A stretch of DNA of 64,000 nt, from the NCBI GenBank assembly GCA_017985675.1, contig JAGNXB010000004.1, positions 1 to 64,000 of the forward strand, in the 5' to 3' direction. Source of the DNA: Saprospiraceae bacterium. GTDB taxonomy: Bacteria; Bacteroidota; Bacteroidia; Chitinophagales; Saprospiraceae. Below the pieces are notes generated by a model. The model did not search any database and was not told the DNA's origin. It saw only the letters and a program-made list of their open reading frames with translations. This document shows, in pieces, positions 7,772 through 17,579 of the stretch (position 1 is the stretch's first letter; every line of letters begins with the position of its first letter). A program made the translations under genes and the position numbers.

Positions 7772-8596
7772 TTAACCAAGCTTTACGTGTCGGAAAGCTG
7801 TGACTGTCAAATCCTTATCAATTGTTTTTAGATAAGCGCCCACGGTTAGTTTGCTATCTTTAACATAATCCTGATTGAGTAGGGTGCTGTCTTTGTAGAA
7901 GCGGTTCAACTTACCCAGGGCAATCTTTTCCAGCATATCTTCAGCTTTGCCTTCCTGGCGAGCTACTTCCTTGCCTATTTCGATTTCCTTTTCGACGATG
8001 GATGCATCAACGCCATCTTTATCTACAGCGATGGGGTGCATAGCAGCTACTTGCATAGCTACATCGCGTCCTGCCTCAAAAGCTACATCAGTTGCCTGAT
8101 TTAAACCAACCAATACACCAGCTTTATTGCCCATGTGTATATATGGAGCCACCATGTCGGCTTCCAGTCTTTCGTAAGCGGCAATTTCGATCTTCTCGCC
8201 AATGACACCAACTTGTTCACTCACCTTTTCACCTACTGTAATGGTATTGAATGGCAATGCAAGTAAGGCATCAACGTCTGCTGGAAAATTGTCTAGAGCG
8301 ATTTGAGCAAATTTCTTTGTCAAGTTGATGAAATCTTCATTCTTGGCTACAAAGTCGGTTTCACTGCTCAATTTCACAACGACACCACGTTTGCGGTCGT
8401 CCGAAGTAATTGCAATGACAACGCCTTCTTTGGCTTCACGATCTGCGCGTTTGAGAGAAAGCTTTTGACCTTTCTTGCGCAAATACTCTATTGCACCTTC
8501 CATATCGCCATTCGATTCCTCGAGGGCCTTTTTACAATCCATCATGCCTGCCCCTGTGGCATCACGAAGGTTTTTAACATCAGTTGCTGATATCAT
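7772..8596 (-). CDS. tsf: elongation factor Ts
   Basis: Guanine-nucleotide exchange factor that recycles EF-Tu. The 274 residues begin with the UBA-like helix bundle ([21 protein letters not shown]) and contain the EF-Tu contact motif [10 protein letters not shown] near residue 81. Length is normal. It follows rpsB by 24 bp in the usual rpsB-tsf order, downstream of rplM-rpsI, and ends at a strong terminator. Confidence 0.96.
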   Translation of the reverse strand: MISATDVKNLRDATGAGMMDCKKALEESNGDMEGAIEYLRKKGQKLSLKRADREAKEGVVIAITSDDRKRGVVVKLSSETDFVAKNEDFINLTKKFAQIALDNFPADVDALLALPFNTITVGEKVSEQVGVIGEKIEIAAYERLEADMVAPYIHMGNKAGVLVGLNQATDVAFEAGRDVAMQVAAMHPIAVDKDGVDASIVEKEIEIGKEVARQEGKAEDMLEKIALGKLNRFYKDSTLLNQDYVKDSKLTVGAYLKTIDKDLTVTAFRHVKLG

Positions 8597-8620
8597 GGGT
8601 ATAAAATCGTTTAAGTGGGA

Positions 8621-9355
8621 TTAAGCAGTTTGTTCGACCTCTTCTTCTTGTGGCATATCCTTATTTGCCTGACGATCAGCAAGTCCTTCTTTGATGGCAT
8701 TTGTCATTACACGACAAATCACTTCAATAGAGCGGGATGCATCATCATTCGCCGGGATAGGGAAATCGACCTGGTTAGGATCAGAATTGGTATCCACAAT
8801 CGCAATGGTTTTAAGACCAAGGCGGTTTGCCTCTGCAATGGCAATGTGCTCATGGTGAATATCCACAACAAAAAGAGCATGTGGGAGGCGATTCAGATCA
8901 GATATACCACCGAGGACCTTACTCATTTTCTCGTGTTCACGAGACAACGTAAGGCGTTCCTTTTTAGTAATACTGGTCAAGGAGCCGTCACCAAGCATAC
9001 GCTCAATGTTTTGCATCTTTTTAACCGACTTGCGAATCGTGGAGAAGTTGGTCATCATACCTCCCAACCAACGATCTGTAACGAAAGGCATGTTTACACT
9101 TTCCGCTGCAGTTTTTACGATTTCACGCGCTTGCTTCTTAGTAGCTACAAACATGATCTTACGACCTGATTTGGCAAGCTGTTTAGCATAGTTTGCTGCC
9201 TTTTCTAAGCAGTCCTGCGTGCGATTGAGGTCGATAATGTGGATACCCTTGCGCTCCATAAAGATATAGGGCTGCATCTTGGGATTCCACTTGCGCTTGA
9301 GGTGACCATAATGTGCACCTGCTGCGAGTAATTCTTTATATAACGCATTTTCCAT
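8621..9355 (-). CDS. rpsB: 30S ribosomal protein S2
   Basis: Ribosomal protein on the back of the 30S subunit, needed for S1 binding. The 244 residues show the S2 signatures GAHYGHLKRKWNPKM near the N-terminus and ALFVVDIHHEHIAIAEA near residue 155, and a short acidic tail. It starts 24 bp after rpsI, in the rplM-rpsI-rpsB-tsf operon typical of Bacteroidota. Confidence 0.96.
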   Translation of the reverse strand: MENALYKELLAAGAHYGHLKRKWNPKMQPYIFMERKGIHIIDLNRTQDCLEKAANYAKQLAKSGRKIMFVATKKQAREIVKTAAESVNMPFVTDRWLGGMMTNFSTIRKSVKKMQNIERMLGDGSLTSITKKERLTLSREHEKMSKVLGGISDLNRLPHALFVVDIHHEHIAIAEANRLGLKTIAIVDTNSDPNQVDFPIPANDDASRSIEVICRVMTNAIKEGLADRQANKDMPQEEEVEQTA

Positions 9356-9379
9356 AGTGATCCGGAGATTTGAAGGGGA

Positions 9380-9769
9380 TTAACGTTTGGAGAACTGGAA
9401 GGATTTACGGGCCTTCGGTTTACCGAATTTCTTCCGTTCCACTTCGCGGGCATCGCGGGTAAGAAATTTTCTTTCTTTAAGAGACTTACGAAAGTCTTCA
9501 TTCAATTTAACCAAAACGCGGGATACACCCATACGAACGGCTTCAGCCTGGCCTTTGAAGCCACCACCTAATACGTTCACGATGAGGTCATACTCAGCCG
9601 TTTCCAAGCCTACGGTCTGGAGAGGATCCATAACCTTTGACCGAATGTGCGGCATTGGAAAGTACTCAGCAAGCGCTTTGCCATTGATCTCGACCTTTCC
9701 GGTCCCTTTGCGCAGATAGACCCGGGCTACCGAGGCTTTGCGACGTCCGACAGCATTAATGAAATCCAT
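9380..9769 (-). CDS. rpsI: 30S ribosomal protein S9
   Basis: Ribosomal protein whose C-terminal tail reaches the P-site tRNA. The 129 residues include GRRKASVARVYLR near the start and the conserved basic end KARKSFQFSKR. Three bases separate it from the rplM stop, so the pair is translationally adjacent. Confidence 0.96.
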   Translation of the reverse strand: MDFINAVGRRKASVARVYLRKGTGKVEINGKALAEYFPMPHIRSKVMDPLQTVGLETAEYDLIVNVLGGGFKGQAEAVRMGVSRVLVKLNEDFRKSLKERKFLTRDAREVERKKFGKPKARKSFQFSKR

Positions 9770-9772
9770 TCC

Positions 9773-10219
9773 TTATTTGAATTTGATGGGTTCGGGTTGC
9801 TGGGCAGCGTGCGGATGCTCCGTGCCAGCGTACACAAAGAGTTTCTTATACATGGCCCGACCAAGTTTGGTCTTGGGCAACATTCCTTTGATGGCGTTTT
9901 CCAAAACCTTTTCAGGTTTTTTGTCCAGCATCTCGGATGGTGTCCTCGATTTTTGACCACCTGGATATAGGCTATAGGTTAAATACTCCTTCTGGAGCAT
10001 TTTTTTGCCCGTAAAACGCACCTTGTCTGCGTTGATCACGATCACACAGTCGCCTGTGTCTACATGGGGGGTGAAATCAGGGCGATGCTTCCCGCGAAGG
10101 ATGCTGGCAATGTGTGTACACAGTCGGCCAACGATCTGCCCTTCGGCATCTACGATGTACCAACGGCGCTCCACCTGCTCTTTTTTTGCCGATTCCGTAC
10201 GATAACTGAGGGTATTCAC
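9773..10219 (-). CDS. rplM: 50S ribosomal protein L13
   Basis: Early-assembly 50S protein. The 148 residues contain the family stretches [19 protein letters not shown] and [19 protein letters not shown] (read as [12 protein letters not shown]). It is the first gene of the rplM-rpsI-rpsB-tsf operon, driven by a TTG-N20-TACCTTTG promoter about 43 nt upstream. Confidence 0.96.
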   Translation of the reverse strand: MNTLSYRTESAKKEQVERRWYIVDAEGQIVGRLCTHIASILRGKHRPDFTPHVDTGDCVIVINADKVRFTGKKMLQKEYLTYSLYPGGQKSRTPSEMLDKKPEKVLENAIKGMLPKTKLGRAMYKKLFVYAGTEHPHAAQQPEPIKFK

Positions 10220-10265
10220 GATATTTCGTTTTACACGGTTAATTACGCTTCCTCAAAAGCGCGTG

Positions 10266-10296
10266 CAAAGGTAGAACCATTCCCCCAATTTGACAA
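10266..10296 (-). promoter_or_regulatory. rplM operon promoter
   Basis: On the minus strand, TTG (10294-10296) is followed by 20 bases and then TACCTTTG (10266-10273). This is a good match to the Bacteroidota -33/-7 pattern. Confidence 0.75.
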
Positions 10297-10532
10297 GCAT
10301 CTTTGAAAATAAATTTGAAAGATTATTTTCTAACCCCCTGAAATACAGTTAAAATTTTGACCACATTGCATAACCGATGCCCGCACACCTCCCTTGTCGC
10401 CGTTGCCAATCCTATGAATTAGAATCGTATAGACACTTCCTTTGCTTCGTAACAGGGTCGTTCTTTATCATTGTCTTAAGTTTGTGCACAACTGCAATAC
10501 CTCCATTTTGGAGCGCTCTGAAACGATGTTAG
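10297..10532. other. intergenic region between rplM promoter and the gene at 10533
   Basis: Beyond the rplM promoter I see only a short stem CTCCA/TGGAG (10502-10514) and an overlapping palindrome GAGCGCTC (10512-10519), which lie 14 bp before the rightward gene. No clear -7 box or RNA gene is visible. Confidence 0.4.
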
Positions 10533-11486
10533 ATGACTCGATATTTGTTGATTACTGTTCTTGCCGGAACACTTAACTCTCAATGCCATGTGCCAATGGA
10601 ACCAATAGAAGCATTCGTTAAACGGCGTTTGCCTATTCCTGCAATTCCTTCAGCGTCCGGAATGGCCTTTCTAAATGACTCTCTATACATTATAGGTGAT
10701 GATTCCCCCTGGTTGTTCGTTTTGAACAATGAATACTCGATTACCCGGAAAATACGACTTATCGAAGGTGTTGATACCTTTCGCCTCCCCAAGCTTCTGA
10801 AACCAGATCTGGAAGCTATGACTCATTTTGAAACAAGCGAAGGTTCTTTTTTACTTATCCTGGGGTCAGGTTCCAAATCCCCGGATCGGGACAAATTGAT
10901 CCTTTTTGATTTGAATGGAACAGATGGGATACAAACTTATACCATTACCACGCTCTATGATCATATTCGAAAAGTTTGCCATCTCCGTCCTGCTGACCTT
11001 AATATTGAAGGGGTTGCCACAAGCGGAGATAAACTATTGCTGCTAAACCGAGGTGTAAATTTGATCATTAGCCTAAGCATAGCCGACGTACTTGCTTACC
11101 TTAAAGAAGGTGCCCCACCCCCTCCTGTTTTGGAAGTTTTGCCTTTGACTCTTCCAACCTTAAATGGCACGCCAGCTGGTCTATCCGGAGCAGTATGGCT
11201 ACCCGATGTGCAGTCACTGCTTTTCACTGCCAGTGCGGAACTTACAGACAACTGGATTGATGATGGTTTGGTATCCGGCAGTTATATCGGCTTGTATGCC
11301 TTGAATCCAGATACACCTCCGGCCTGGACAACCTTAAAACAAGATGGTGCAGTCCTGCCAGTAAAAGTGGAATCAGTGGCTGTTCGGAAAATGGACCCGG
11401 ATGGAACGCTTCATCTCATCCTGGCCACAGATGCTGATGGTGCTGATTCGGAACTGATTGAGATCGAATTGAAAACCCACAAATAA
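10533..11486 (+). CDS. exported beta-propeller-like protein of unknown function
   Basis: The 317 residues start with a short hydrophobic export signal ending around Cys-18. The N-terminal repeat SGMAFLNDSLYIIGDDSPWLF near residue 42 and later blade-like segments (GVATSGDKLLLLNRG, LSGAVWLPDVQSLLFTAS) suggest a six- or seven-bladed propeller. It resembles a Bacteroidota family I recall as DUF6929, which I could not check. It stands alone, divergent from rplM and convergent with the DUF456 gene. Function not known. Confidence 0.65.
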   Translation: MTRYLLITVLAGTLNSQCHVPMEPIEAFVKRRLPIPAIPSASGMAFLNDSLYIIGDDSPWLFVLNNEYSITRKIRLIEGVDTFRLPKLLKPDLEAMTHFETSEGSFLLILGSGSKSPDRDKLILFDLNGTDGIQTYTITTLYDHIRKVCHLRPADLNIEGVATSGDKLLLLNRGVNLIISLSIADVLAYLKEGAPPPPVLEVLPLTLPTLNGTPAGLSGAVWLPDVQSLLFTASAELTDNWIDDGLVSGSYIGLYALNPDTPPAWTTLKQDGAVLPVKVESVAVRKMDPDGTLHLILATDADGADSELIEIELKTHK

Positions 11487-11525
11487 AAATAGCTTTAAAA
11501 AAAGTACACTTCGATCACCGTAAAC

Positions 11526-12002
11526 CTAAATGAGGGCAAACACAGCATACCAAATCATCACAATACACAGTACAACTTTAAGTAAGGCGCCAAACAAAAA
11601 ACCGATAAATGAGCCAAGAGCTGCCTTCATGGCAGTATGCGTATTCGCTCCGGCTATTAATTCGCCTAACAGGCCCCCTACAAAGGCGCCAATAAAAATG
11701 CCCCATGGCCCGGCAAATAAACCTACAATCAAACCAATGGTGCTTCCCCAAACGCCATAACGCGAGCCACCAAATTGCTTTATTCCCCATATCGGGACTA
11801 AAATGTCCACAAGGGTGACTACGATGGTCAATATTCCCAGGGTCCATAACTGCCGAGCTGAAAAATCAGCATAGCTGGTCCAATGCAAGAATAATAAACC
11901 CAGATAACTGAGCGGTGGACCAGGAAGTGGTAAAATGGAACCCGCCAGTCCTATCAATAGACAAGCGGCAGAGAGAATCATCAAAATAATATCTAAAGCC
12001 AT
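11526..12002 (-). CDS. DUF456 family membrane protein
   Basis: The 158 residues are almost entirely hydrophobic, with about four membrane helices and a Gly-rich helix pair (GLFAGPWGIFIGAFVGGLLGE, about residues 92-112 in part) typical of DUF456 proteins. An N-terminal LPLPGPPLSYLGLL motif also fits the family. Function unknown. It is convergent with 10533-11486 and divergent from the secreted protein at 12090. Confidence 0.75.
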   Translation of the reverse strand: MALDIILMILSAACLLIGLAGSILPLPGPPLSYLGLLFLHWTSYADFSARQLWTLGILTIVVTLVDILVPIWGIKQFGGSRYGVWGSTIGLIVGLFAGPWGIFIGAFVGGLLGELIAGANTHTAMKAALGSFIGFLFGALLKVVLCIVMIWYAVFALI

Positions 12003-12089
12003 CTCAGCATAAGAATTTATCCTTTATTTAAATGAACGCCTATACCTTGCATATCAAACATCCATATCTTGCAGCAAATTACAAATCTT

Positions 12090-12563
12090 ATGAAATCAAA
12101 CGTTGTATTTGCAGTGATGACTGCATTGCTTTTTGTGTGTTTGGCTCCATTAAATGCCCAAACAGACATGATTTGGGATGCCTATGGCTTGGGATTTACC
12201 CTGGAAAAAGGGATGAAAATCACCGAAAATGATGGCGAAACGTTCACTGCGGAGCGCAACGACCTCTTCCTGACTATAGTGCCCATAAAAGATAGGGAGA
12301 TCACTGAAGATGATTTGAGTGATGCCGTTGTAACTATGGCTGGCGAAATGGATTACGACAGTCTGACCGATGCGGACGAACTGGAATTAAATGACCTTTT
12401 TGGTTATTACGTGGAAGGTACGAAAGATGGCGCACATGCCGTCGTCATTGCATTGATGGACGTAGAAAGTGCAAATAACTATCTGGCCGTTATTGTATTT
12501 ACACCCGAAGTGCGCAATAAGGCGATCCAACTGGCTCGTTCCTTTTATGCCTATGATGAGTAG
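12090..12563 (+). CDS. small secreted protein of unknown function
   Basis: From the ATG at 12090 the protein has 157 residues and a clean signal peptide (MKSNVVFAVMTALLFVCLAPLNA, cleavage after ALA-like LNA near residue 23). The mature part is acidic and has no motif I recognise. A TTG 21 bp upstream is in frame, but the signal peptide fixes the ATG. A TATCTTGC box just upstream is a weak promoter candidate. It ends at a bidirectional terminator shared with icd. Confidence 0.7.
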   Translation: MKSNVVFAVMTALLFVCLAPLNAQTDMIWDAYGLGFTLEKGMKITENDGETFTAERNDLFLTIVPIKDREITEDDLSDAVVTMAGEMDYDSLTDADELELNDLFGYYVEGTKDGAHAVVIALMDVESANNYLAVIVFTPEVRNKAIQLARSFYAYDE

Positions 12564-12591
12564 AAGTTAGTTTCTATCTTTTGTGTTATAA

Positions 12592-12624
12592 AAAGGCCCC
12601 TGAAAAATTCAGAGGCCTTTTTTT
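12592..12624. terminator. bidirectional terminator between 12090 gene and icd
   Basis: AAAGGCCCCTGAA pairs with TTCAGAGGCCTTT (one mismatch) and is followed by T runs on both strands. It lies exactly between two convergent genes. Confidence 0.85.
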
Positions 12625-12639
12625 GTTTTGTCGAACCGA

Positions 12640-13866
12640 TTAATTATTCAACCGTCGGCTTAGTTCCTGATCCAGTGCATCAAGAAACTCTTCCGTTGAT
12701 AGATAATGGGTAGATGAGGTATCATTCCCGTAAATACACACTGCAAGGTCTTTAGTCATCTTGCCGCTTTCTACAGTGTCAATGCATACCCGCTCCAGTG
12801 TTTCACAAAAGTTAATCAAAGCCTGATTATCATCCAGTTTGCCACGGTGCAACAATCCTCGTGTCCAGGCAAAAATACTGGCAATCGGGTTTGTACTTGT
12901 CTTTTTACCCTGCTGATGCATGCGGAAGTGCCGGGTAACGGTACCATGCGCCGCTTCCGCTTCTACTGTTTTACCATCAGGTGTAACAAGCACAGATGTC
13001 ATGAGCCCTAATGAGCCGAAGCCCTGAGCTACCGTGTCACTCTGGACATCTCCATCATAATTTTTACAGGCCCAAACGAAGTTACCGTTCCACTTCAATG
13101 CAGAGGCGACCATATCGTCAATCAGACGATGCTCATAGATAATACCGGCAGCATCCATTGTCGTTTTGAACTCCGTCTCATAAACCTCCTGAAAAATGTC
13201 CTTGAAGCGACCATCATACTTTTTCAGGATGGTGTTTTTTGTGCTGAGATACAGTGGCCATCCTTTTGAAAGGGCTTGATTAAAGCAGGAGCGGGCAAAG
13301 CCGTAGATGCTTTCATCTGTGTTGTACATCGCCAATGCAACGCCGTCTCCCTCAAAGTTGTACACCTCGAATTCCTGAACATGGCCATTTTCTCCTTCAA
13401 ACTTGATGGTCAGTTTGCCTTTGCCTTTTGTTACGAAGTCTGTAGCCCTATACTGGTCCCCAAAAGCATGACGACCGATACAAATTGGTGCTGTCCAGTT
13501 GGGTACAAGCCTCGGGATATTACTGCACACAATAGGCTCCCGAAAGACAGTGCCGCCAAGGATATTCCGGATAGTGCCATTAGGACTTTTCCACATTTTT
13601 TTCAGCCCAAACTCCTCGACCCGGGCTTCATCTGGTGTTATTGTCGCACACTTGATGCCGACATTGTATTTTTTGATGGCCTCTGCAGCATCAATAGTAA
13701 CCTGATCATCCGTTTCATCACGGTATTCCATGCCCAGGTCATAATATTTGATGTCGATATCCAGATAAGGAAGAATGAGTTTCTCCTTGATGAATGTCCA
13801 AATGATTCGAGTCATTTCATCGCCGTCCAGTTCTACAACCGGGTTTGCAACTTTAATCTTTGCCAT
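12640..13866 (-). CDS. icd: NADP-dependent isocitrate dehydrogenase, eukaryote-like type
   Basis: Oxidatively decarboxylates isocitrate to 2-oxoglutarate in the TCA cycle. The 408 residues match the homodimeric subfamily that includes eukaryotic enzymes, rather than E. coli Icd: [16 protein letters not shown] at the start, [19 protein letters not shown] near residue 95, and [11 protein letters not shown] near residue 305. Length fits that subfamily. Monocistronic, with an exact TACCTTTG box 28-40 bp upstream and a terminator after the stop. Confidence 0.93.
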   Translation of the reverse strand: MAKIKVANPVVELDGDEMTRIIWTFIKEKLILPYLDIDIKYYDLGMEYRDETDDQVTIDAAEAIKKYNVGIKCATITPDEARVEEFGLKKMWKSPNGTIRNILGGTVFREPIVCSNIPRLVPNWTAPICIGRHAFGDQYRATDFVTKGKGKLTIKFEGENGHVQEFEVYNFEGDGVALAMYNTDESIYGFARSCFNQALSKGWPLYLSTKNTILKKYDGRFKDIFQEVYETEFKTTMDAAGIIYEHRLIDDMVASALKWNGNFVWACKNYDGDVQSDTVAQGFGSLGLMTSVLVTPDGKTVEAEAAHGTVTRHFRMHQQGKKTSTNPIASIFAWTRGLLHRGKLDDNQALINFCETLERVCIDTVESGKMTKDLAVCIYGNDTSSTHYLSTEEFLDALDQELSRRLNN

Positions 13867-13897
13867 AATTGGAGGATGATTTTGCGTTTAAAGGGTG

Positions 13898-13905
13898 CAA
13901 AGGTA
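13898..13905 (-). promoter_or_regulatory. TACCTTTG -7 box for icd
   Basis: Exact consensus on the minus strand; predicts transcription start near 13894 and a leader of about 28 nt. Confidence 0.7.
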
Positions 13906-14059
13906 CAGGTTACGTCACAACCTGAAAAGGTGAGTATAAAAATAAGCAGGTCGGACTTTGATAAATGAAAGGTTGAATTACCCGGAAATTGGAATAGAGA
14001 TGGTATTTGTCCAATTTCCCATGAAGAAATAAACATTGGCGTTCTTCTTCAATTTTCGT

Positions 14060-16135
14060 TTAACCGCGCCACTCCAAACCAACCAACCAGGTTCTTCCGG
14101 GGCTGACAGGCAAATCCCCGCTCCCACTATTATGCTGCAAACTGGCTCCATTGTCTAGTACTCCGGTGCGTTGAATATTGAATAAATTCCGTACACCTGC
14201 ATTCAAAATCAACCGTTTGTCCCATAATGGCTGACCCACGTTGAGATCCACTAATGAAAAACCTTTTTGAATGCGTTGACGAACAACGGACTCTCCATTT
14301 GCGGGTTCCGGATAAAAGGAAACTAACTTGTCGTAGTACCGGCCCATGACCGAAAAGGTTGTTGCCCAATTTTTGAGTGAATAACTCGCATCCCAGCCAT
14401 ATTCCCGAGCATAAGTATTGGCAGGAACCGCTGCATCATTTTTGCTTTCCGGCTGATAATAGCCATTTATCATTACACTAGCCTGAATGTGAAGTCCATT
14501 CCATGAGGACTTGAGCTGCCCTTGTAAACCATGATTGCGAAACCGATCATAATTGAAGTGTGCAAATTGAAGCGTGACCGTATCACCACGCGCAGGAATT
14601 TTCACCCCATCCTTTTCATAAAACTCATAGATGCCGATTCGATCCCGAACATCATTGTAAAACAATGTGGTTCGCAATTCGTGATTCCATTTTCCTGTCC
14701 TCCCCGTCCAGTGTAACGATGTTTGCAGATTATCAGAAGTTTCAGGTTTAAGATCCGGATTGCCGAGTATAAAATGATTGGCATCAAGGAATTCGAAATA
14801 GAGTTCCTTGGCAGTAGGCGCTCGAAAACCCCGTGCATAAGAGGCTCGTGCCGTTAAGCCATCCAATACTTCCCATCTTACATGGATAGATGGGACTGCA
14901 GGTGCAGTAAATCGCTCATTATAGGACCAGCGCAATCCGCCTTCGACTTCAATTTTCGGTACGATACGATATCGCAAACTGCCAAATAAAGCATGATCAT
15001 CAATTTGACTTAACCCTTCACGATTAGCGTAAGGGTCAATAATTCTATTTCCGGTAGCTATGTCTCTCCTAAGCTCAAGTCCGGCCATCCCATTAATTCT
15101 TCCGGGAAGCTTGGTCGAAAAGGTGCTCCGCAAGTGCCATGCCTGGAGTGCGTTGGTATCCTGTTCGCCGACAATGAGTTGAAGTTCATTTGTCGTGAGA
15201 TCCGTTCGTTGTCGTTTCTTAATTCGATTCCAGGAATTATTCGATAAGATGACTTCGGTAAAAAATAAGTCTTCCCGCCAACTTCCATTCCAATGTAATG
15301 TATGGTCCTGCCTTTGGGTGTAATAATAATCATCAAAAGCATAGGGCTTGAATTGTGGCCTTCGTTCAATACCCAAATTATCTATTGTTTCGTCCATATA
15401 ATTGAACCGGTAACGCAATGATTGTTTGTCGGTCAGATTATACCGAACCTGAGCACCCGCATACCATTGTTCTTTGGGATTCCAAAGCAAATCCCGGGTC
15501 TCTTCGTCCCCAAAACCATCAAACTTAAGATAACCCCCTTCGGCTCGAATTAAAAGTTTTGGCAAAACCCAATAGCCTATGGACCCGTCCATGCGCTGCT
15601 CACCGATTGATTCATATGAAGACCGCAATCCCGTTTCAATCCGCTTGAGTTGCGTAGGTCGAGTAATAATATTGATCACTCCGCCCAATGCATCCGTGCC
15701 ATACTGCACGGATAAAGGTCCTTCTACTATTTCAATCCGTTCAATTTGGTGCAGGGGCAATTGCCCTAAATCCACATTTCCATTCATTCGACCTATTACA
15801 GGGACACCATCAAGCAGAATTTTTATGCCCTGTCCATCCTGCCCGAGAAGACTCAATGCACTTCCCAAAACCATGTCCTGTCGAATGCGGATACCGGCAT
15901 CATAAGAAAGTACATCATCCAGGGTCGCTGCAAATCGTCGGCTTATATCTGCTTTGTTCAATACGCGCACTGCATGGATTGCACTTCGGGCATCGGTAGG
16001 TGCATACTGCGCTGTTACGACCACGTTGTTCAAGTCGATCGACCAGGCCAGCGTATCCACCAGAGGCTGGGCATGAGCTACACACGCCAAAAGGAACAAT
16101 GCTGGAATCAGAAAACGGATCATGGAATAATTCAT
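14060..16135 (-). CDS. TonB-dependent outer-membrane receptor, HmuR-like (heme uptake)
   Basis: The 691 residues have a signal peptide (cleavage after AHAQP), a plug domain (about residues 35-160, with ILLDGVPVIGRMNGN and YGTDALGGVINIITR) and a long beta-barrel ending in an aromatic-rich strand. The barrel carries the heme-receptor pair FRAP (near 437) and NPDL (near 457) with a His between them, at about residue 453; in known heme receptors a His there binds heme. It lacks the CarboxypepD/SusC N-terminal domain. The start abuts the stop of the HmuY-like gene with no gap, as in hmuYR loci. Heme as substrate is a strong inference, not shown. Confidence 0.85.
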   Translation of the reverse strand: MNYSMIRFLIPALFLLACVAHAQPLVDTLAWSIDLNNVVVTAQYAPTDARSAIHAVRVLNKADISRRFAATLDDVLSYDAGIRIRQDMVLGSALSLLGQDGQGIKILLDGVPVIGRMNGNVDLGQLPLHQIERIEIVEGPLSVQYGTDALGGVINIITRPTQLKRIETGLRSSYESIGEQRMDGSIGYWVLPKLLIRAEGGYLKFDGFGDEETRDLLWNPKEQWYAGAQVRYNLTDKQSLRYRFNYMDETIDNLGIERRPQFKPYAFDDYYYTQRQDHTLHWNGSWREDLFFTEVILSNNSWNRIKKRQRTDLTTNELQLIVGEQDTNALQAWHLRSTFSTKLPGRINGMAGLELRRDIATGNRIIDPYANREGLSQIDDHALFGSLRYRIVPKIEVEGGLRWSYNERFTAPAVPSIHVRWEVLDGLTARASYARGFRAPTAKELYFEFLDANHFILGNPDLKPETSDNLQTSLHWTGRTGKWNHELRTTLFYNDVRDRIGIYEFYEKDGVKIPARGDTVTLQFAHFNYDRFRNHGLQGQLKSSWNGLHIQASVMINGYYQPESKNDAAVPANTYAREYGWDASYSLKNWATTFSVMGRYYDKLVSFYPEPANGESVVRQRIQKGFSLVDLNVGQPLWDKRLILNAGVRNLFNIQRTGVLDNGASLQHNSGSGDLPVSPGRTWLVGLEWRG

Positions 16136-17422
16136 TTACTGGATAATGATCCAGGGTCGGCTCCAGCGATAGCCATCACGCTGGATGGTCAGGATATATG
16201 TACCAGAAGGCAATGATGCTGGCAGGTATCCGGCAACCTGGAATCCTTTCTGAACCATCAGCGATTTATTCCAAACCATCTTTCCGTTCAAATCCGTCAT
16301 CATGATTTGGGTAGTGCCCGTGGACTCAGTCCAATCCATAAAAATCTCCTGGCCAGGTCGGGCAGGATTAGGACCCATTAAAGGTGCATTTTCGGTGAAA
16401 GGATTTGACTCCAAAGCAGAGAGTAGTCCTAGATCAAACTTCTCAAATACCATTGTTCCCGTAGAAATACCTTCAAAGTCAACGATAGTCATGCGCCAGA
16501 TGTGATTATCCCGGGTTTTTACAAAAAACACCCGATCCAAATCAATTTGCCATCCCGTGGCAAAGTCAAAGTACTTCCAGTCACTGCCTATGACCGTAGG
16601 ATCAGTGGATAGTTGTTGTGCGTATCCGTCTGCATAAAAATCTACGGATAGTGGATCAACACTATCTGCCTCCGCAACCGCTATACCCGGACCACTGAGT
16701 ACACCTGTAACATTATATTCAATGATGCCGTCCTGACCATCGTCCAGTGGTGTGGTGTGTCTGCCCCAAAATAGATCCCAACCAATGGGCGGGTTTTCCA
16801 TCAACTTGCCCTGGGCCAGAGAAAAGTAGGCAAATCCAGCTTGTGTATGTTCTGTTTTATTAATGGAAAAGGATTGCTCATCCGTTCCATCCAGATTCGC
16901 CCAACGAAAGTAATAGGTACTGACTACCAGTGAATCAATAATCAGTTTTCGATAGTTACCGTTTCGAAGTTTAAGAACAAAGACGCGTTGCCCAATAACT
17001 TTGTTGGAAGCGGGTTGATATTGTCCCCAGCCAAAATCAAACGGATTTAGGGTATCCCGGTCGGCATTAAATCCACCGTAAAACCATGTTTTTTCATCAT
17101 TGTACCGACGATCAATGAATGCCCCCGGCAGGATGATGTCATTAAAATCGTTAGTTGGTGCAAGATATAGCTCCACTTCTGGCTGGGGATCTGTAAAGGA
17201 AGAAGCGGAGGATTCATTGACAAATATGCCTGCATCCTGAAAGCCGGAAGCTGTGAATGCGATATCCCAACTATCGTTGTTGATCTGAGTCGTTTGATCA
17301 TCCACAAAACGATAATAGGCTTGCGTTGCATACCCGGCGCTACAGGATAGTTCCACAAAGGACTGCGCCTGAAGACTAAGGCTGACAAATAAAAACGAGA
17401 CAAACGTGTATAGACGTGACAT
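16136..17422 (-). CDS. HmuY-family protein with T9SS C-terminal sorting domain
   Basis: From the ATG at 17422 the protein has 428 residues. A signal peptide (MSRLYTFVSFLFVSLSLQAQ) is followed by one or two HmuY-like modules (YYRFVDDQTTQINNDSWDIAF near the N-terminus, a second SDWKYFDFATGWQID region near residue 270). The last 75 residues form a type A T9SS sorting domain (NPARPGQ, VAGYLPASLPSGTYILTI). HmuY of Porphyromonas is a hemophore that hands heme to HmuR. Here the sorting domain suggests delivery to the cell surface by type IX secretion. An upstream extension of 22 codons is open but holds no signal peptide. Confidence 0.82.
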   Translation of the reverse strand: MSRLYTFVSFLFVSLSLQAQSFVELSCSAGYATQAYYRFVDDQTTQINNDSWDIAFTASGFQDAGIFVNESSASSFTDPQPEVELYLAPTNDFNDIILPGAFIDRRYNDEKTWFYGGFNADRDTLNPFDFGWGQYQPASNKVIGQRVFVLKLRNGNYRKLIIDSLVVSTYYFRWANLDGTDEQSFSINKTEHTQAGFAYFSLAQGKLMENPPIGWDLFWGRHTTPLDDGQDGIIEYNVTGVLSGPGIAVAEADSVDPLSVDFYADGYAQQLSTDPTVIGSDWKYFDFATGWQIDLDRVFFVKTRDNHIWRMTIVDFEGISTGTMVFEKFDLGLLSALESNPFTENAPLMGPNPARPGQEIFMDWTESTGTTQIMMTDLNGKMVWNKSLMVQKGFQVAGYLPASLPSGTYILTIQRDGYRWSRPWIIIQ

Positions 17423-17434
17423 AATAATACTTTT

Positions 17435-17459
17435 TGGTGCTGCAAAGGAACAAGCACCA
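17435..17459 (-). promoter_or_regulatory. putative hmuY operon promoter overlapped by an inverted repeat
   Basis: On the minus strand TTCCTTTG (17443-17450, one base off TACCTTTG) sits 20 bp before the ATG at 17422. A 7-bp inverted repeat, TGGTGCT (17435-17441) and AGCACCA (17453-17459), is centred on it. Such placement is what a repressor site would look like. Confidence 0.45.
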
Positions 17460-17523
17460 CATGGATTTCGACTTCTTCTTATTGTCATCTTTCTGTCAAA
17501 TCATGGATGAACTAATTTTAGGT

Positions 17524-17563
17524 AAAAAAAAGACCCGGAACTTGGGAAAGTTGCGGGTCTTTT
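17524..17563 (-). terminator. terminator after the YugP-like gene
   Basis: AAAAGACCCG (17528-17537) and CGGGTCTTTT (17554-17563) form a 10-bp stem with an inner AACT/AGTT stem. The minus strand continues into a T run. It lies 17 bp after the stop at 17580. Confidence 0.8.
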
Positions 17564-17579
17564 AGCGGATTGTGGATTG

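Noticed and set aside
13276..13968. 230-codon ORF antisense to icd
   Set aside because: Fully inside a strongly conserved gene on the other strand.
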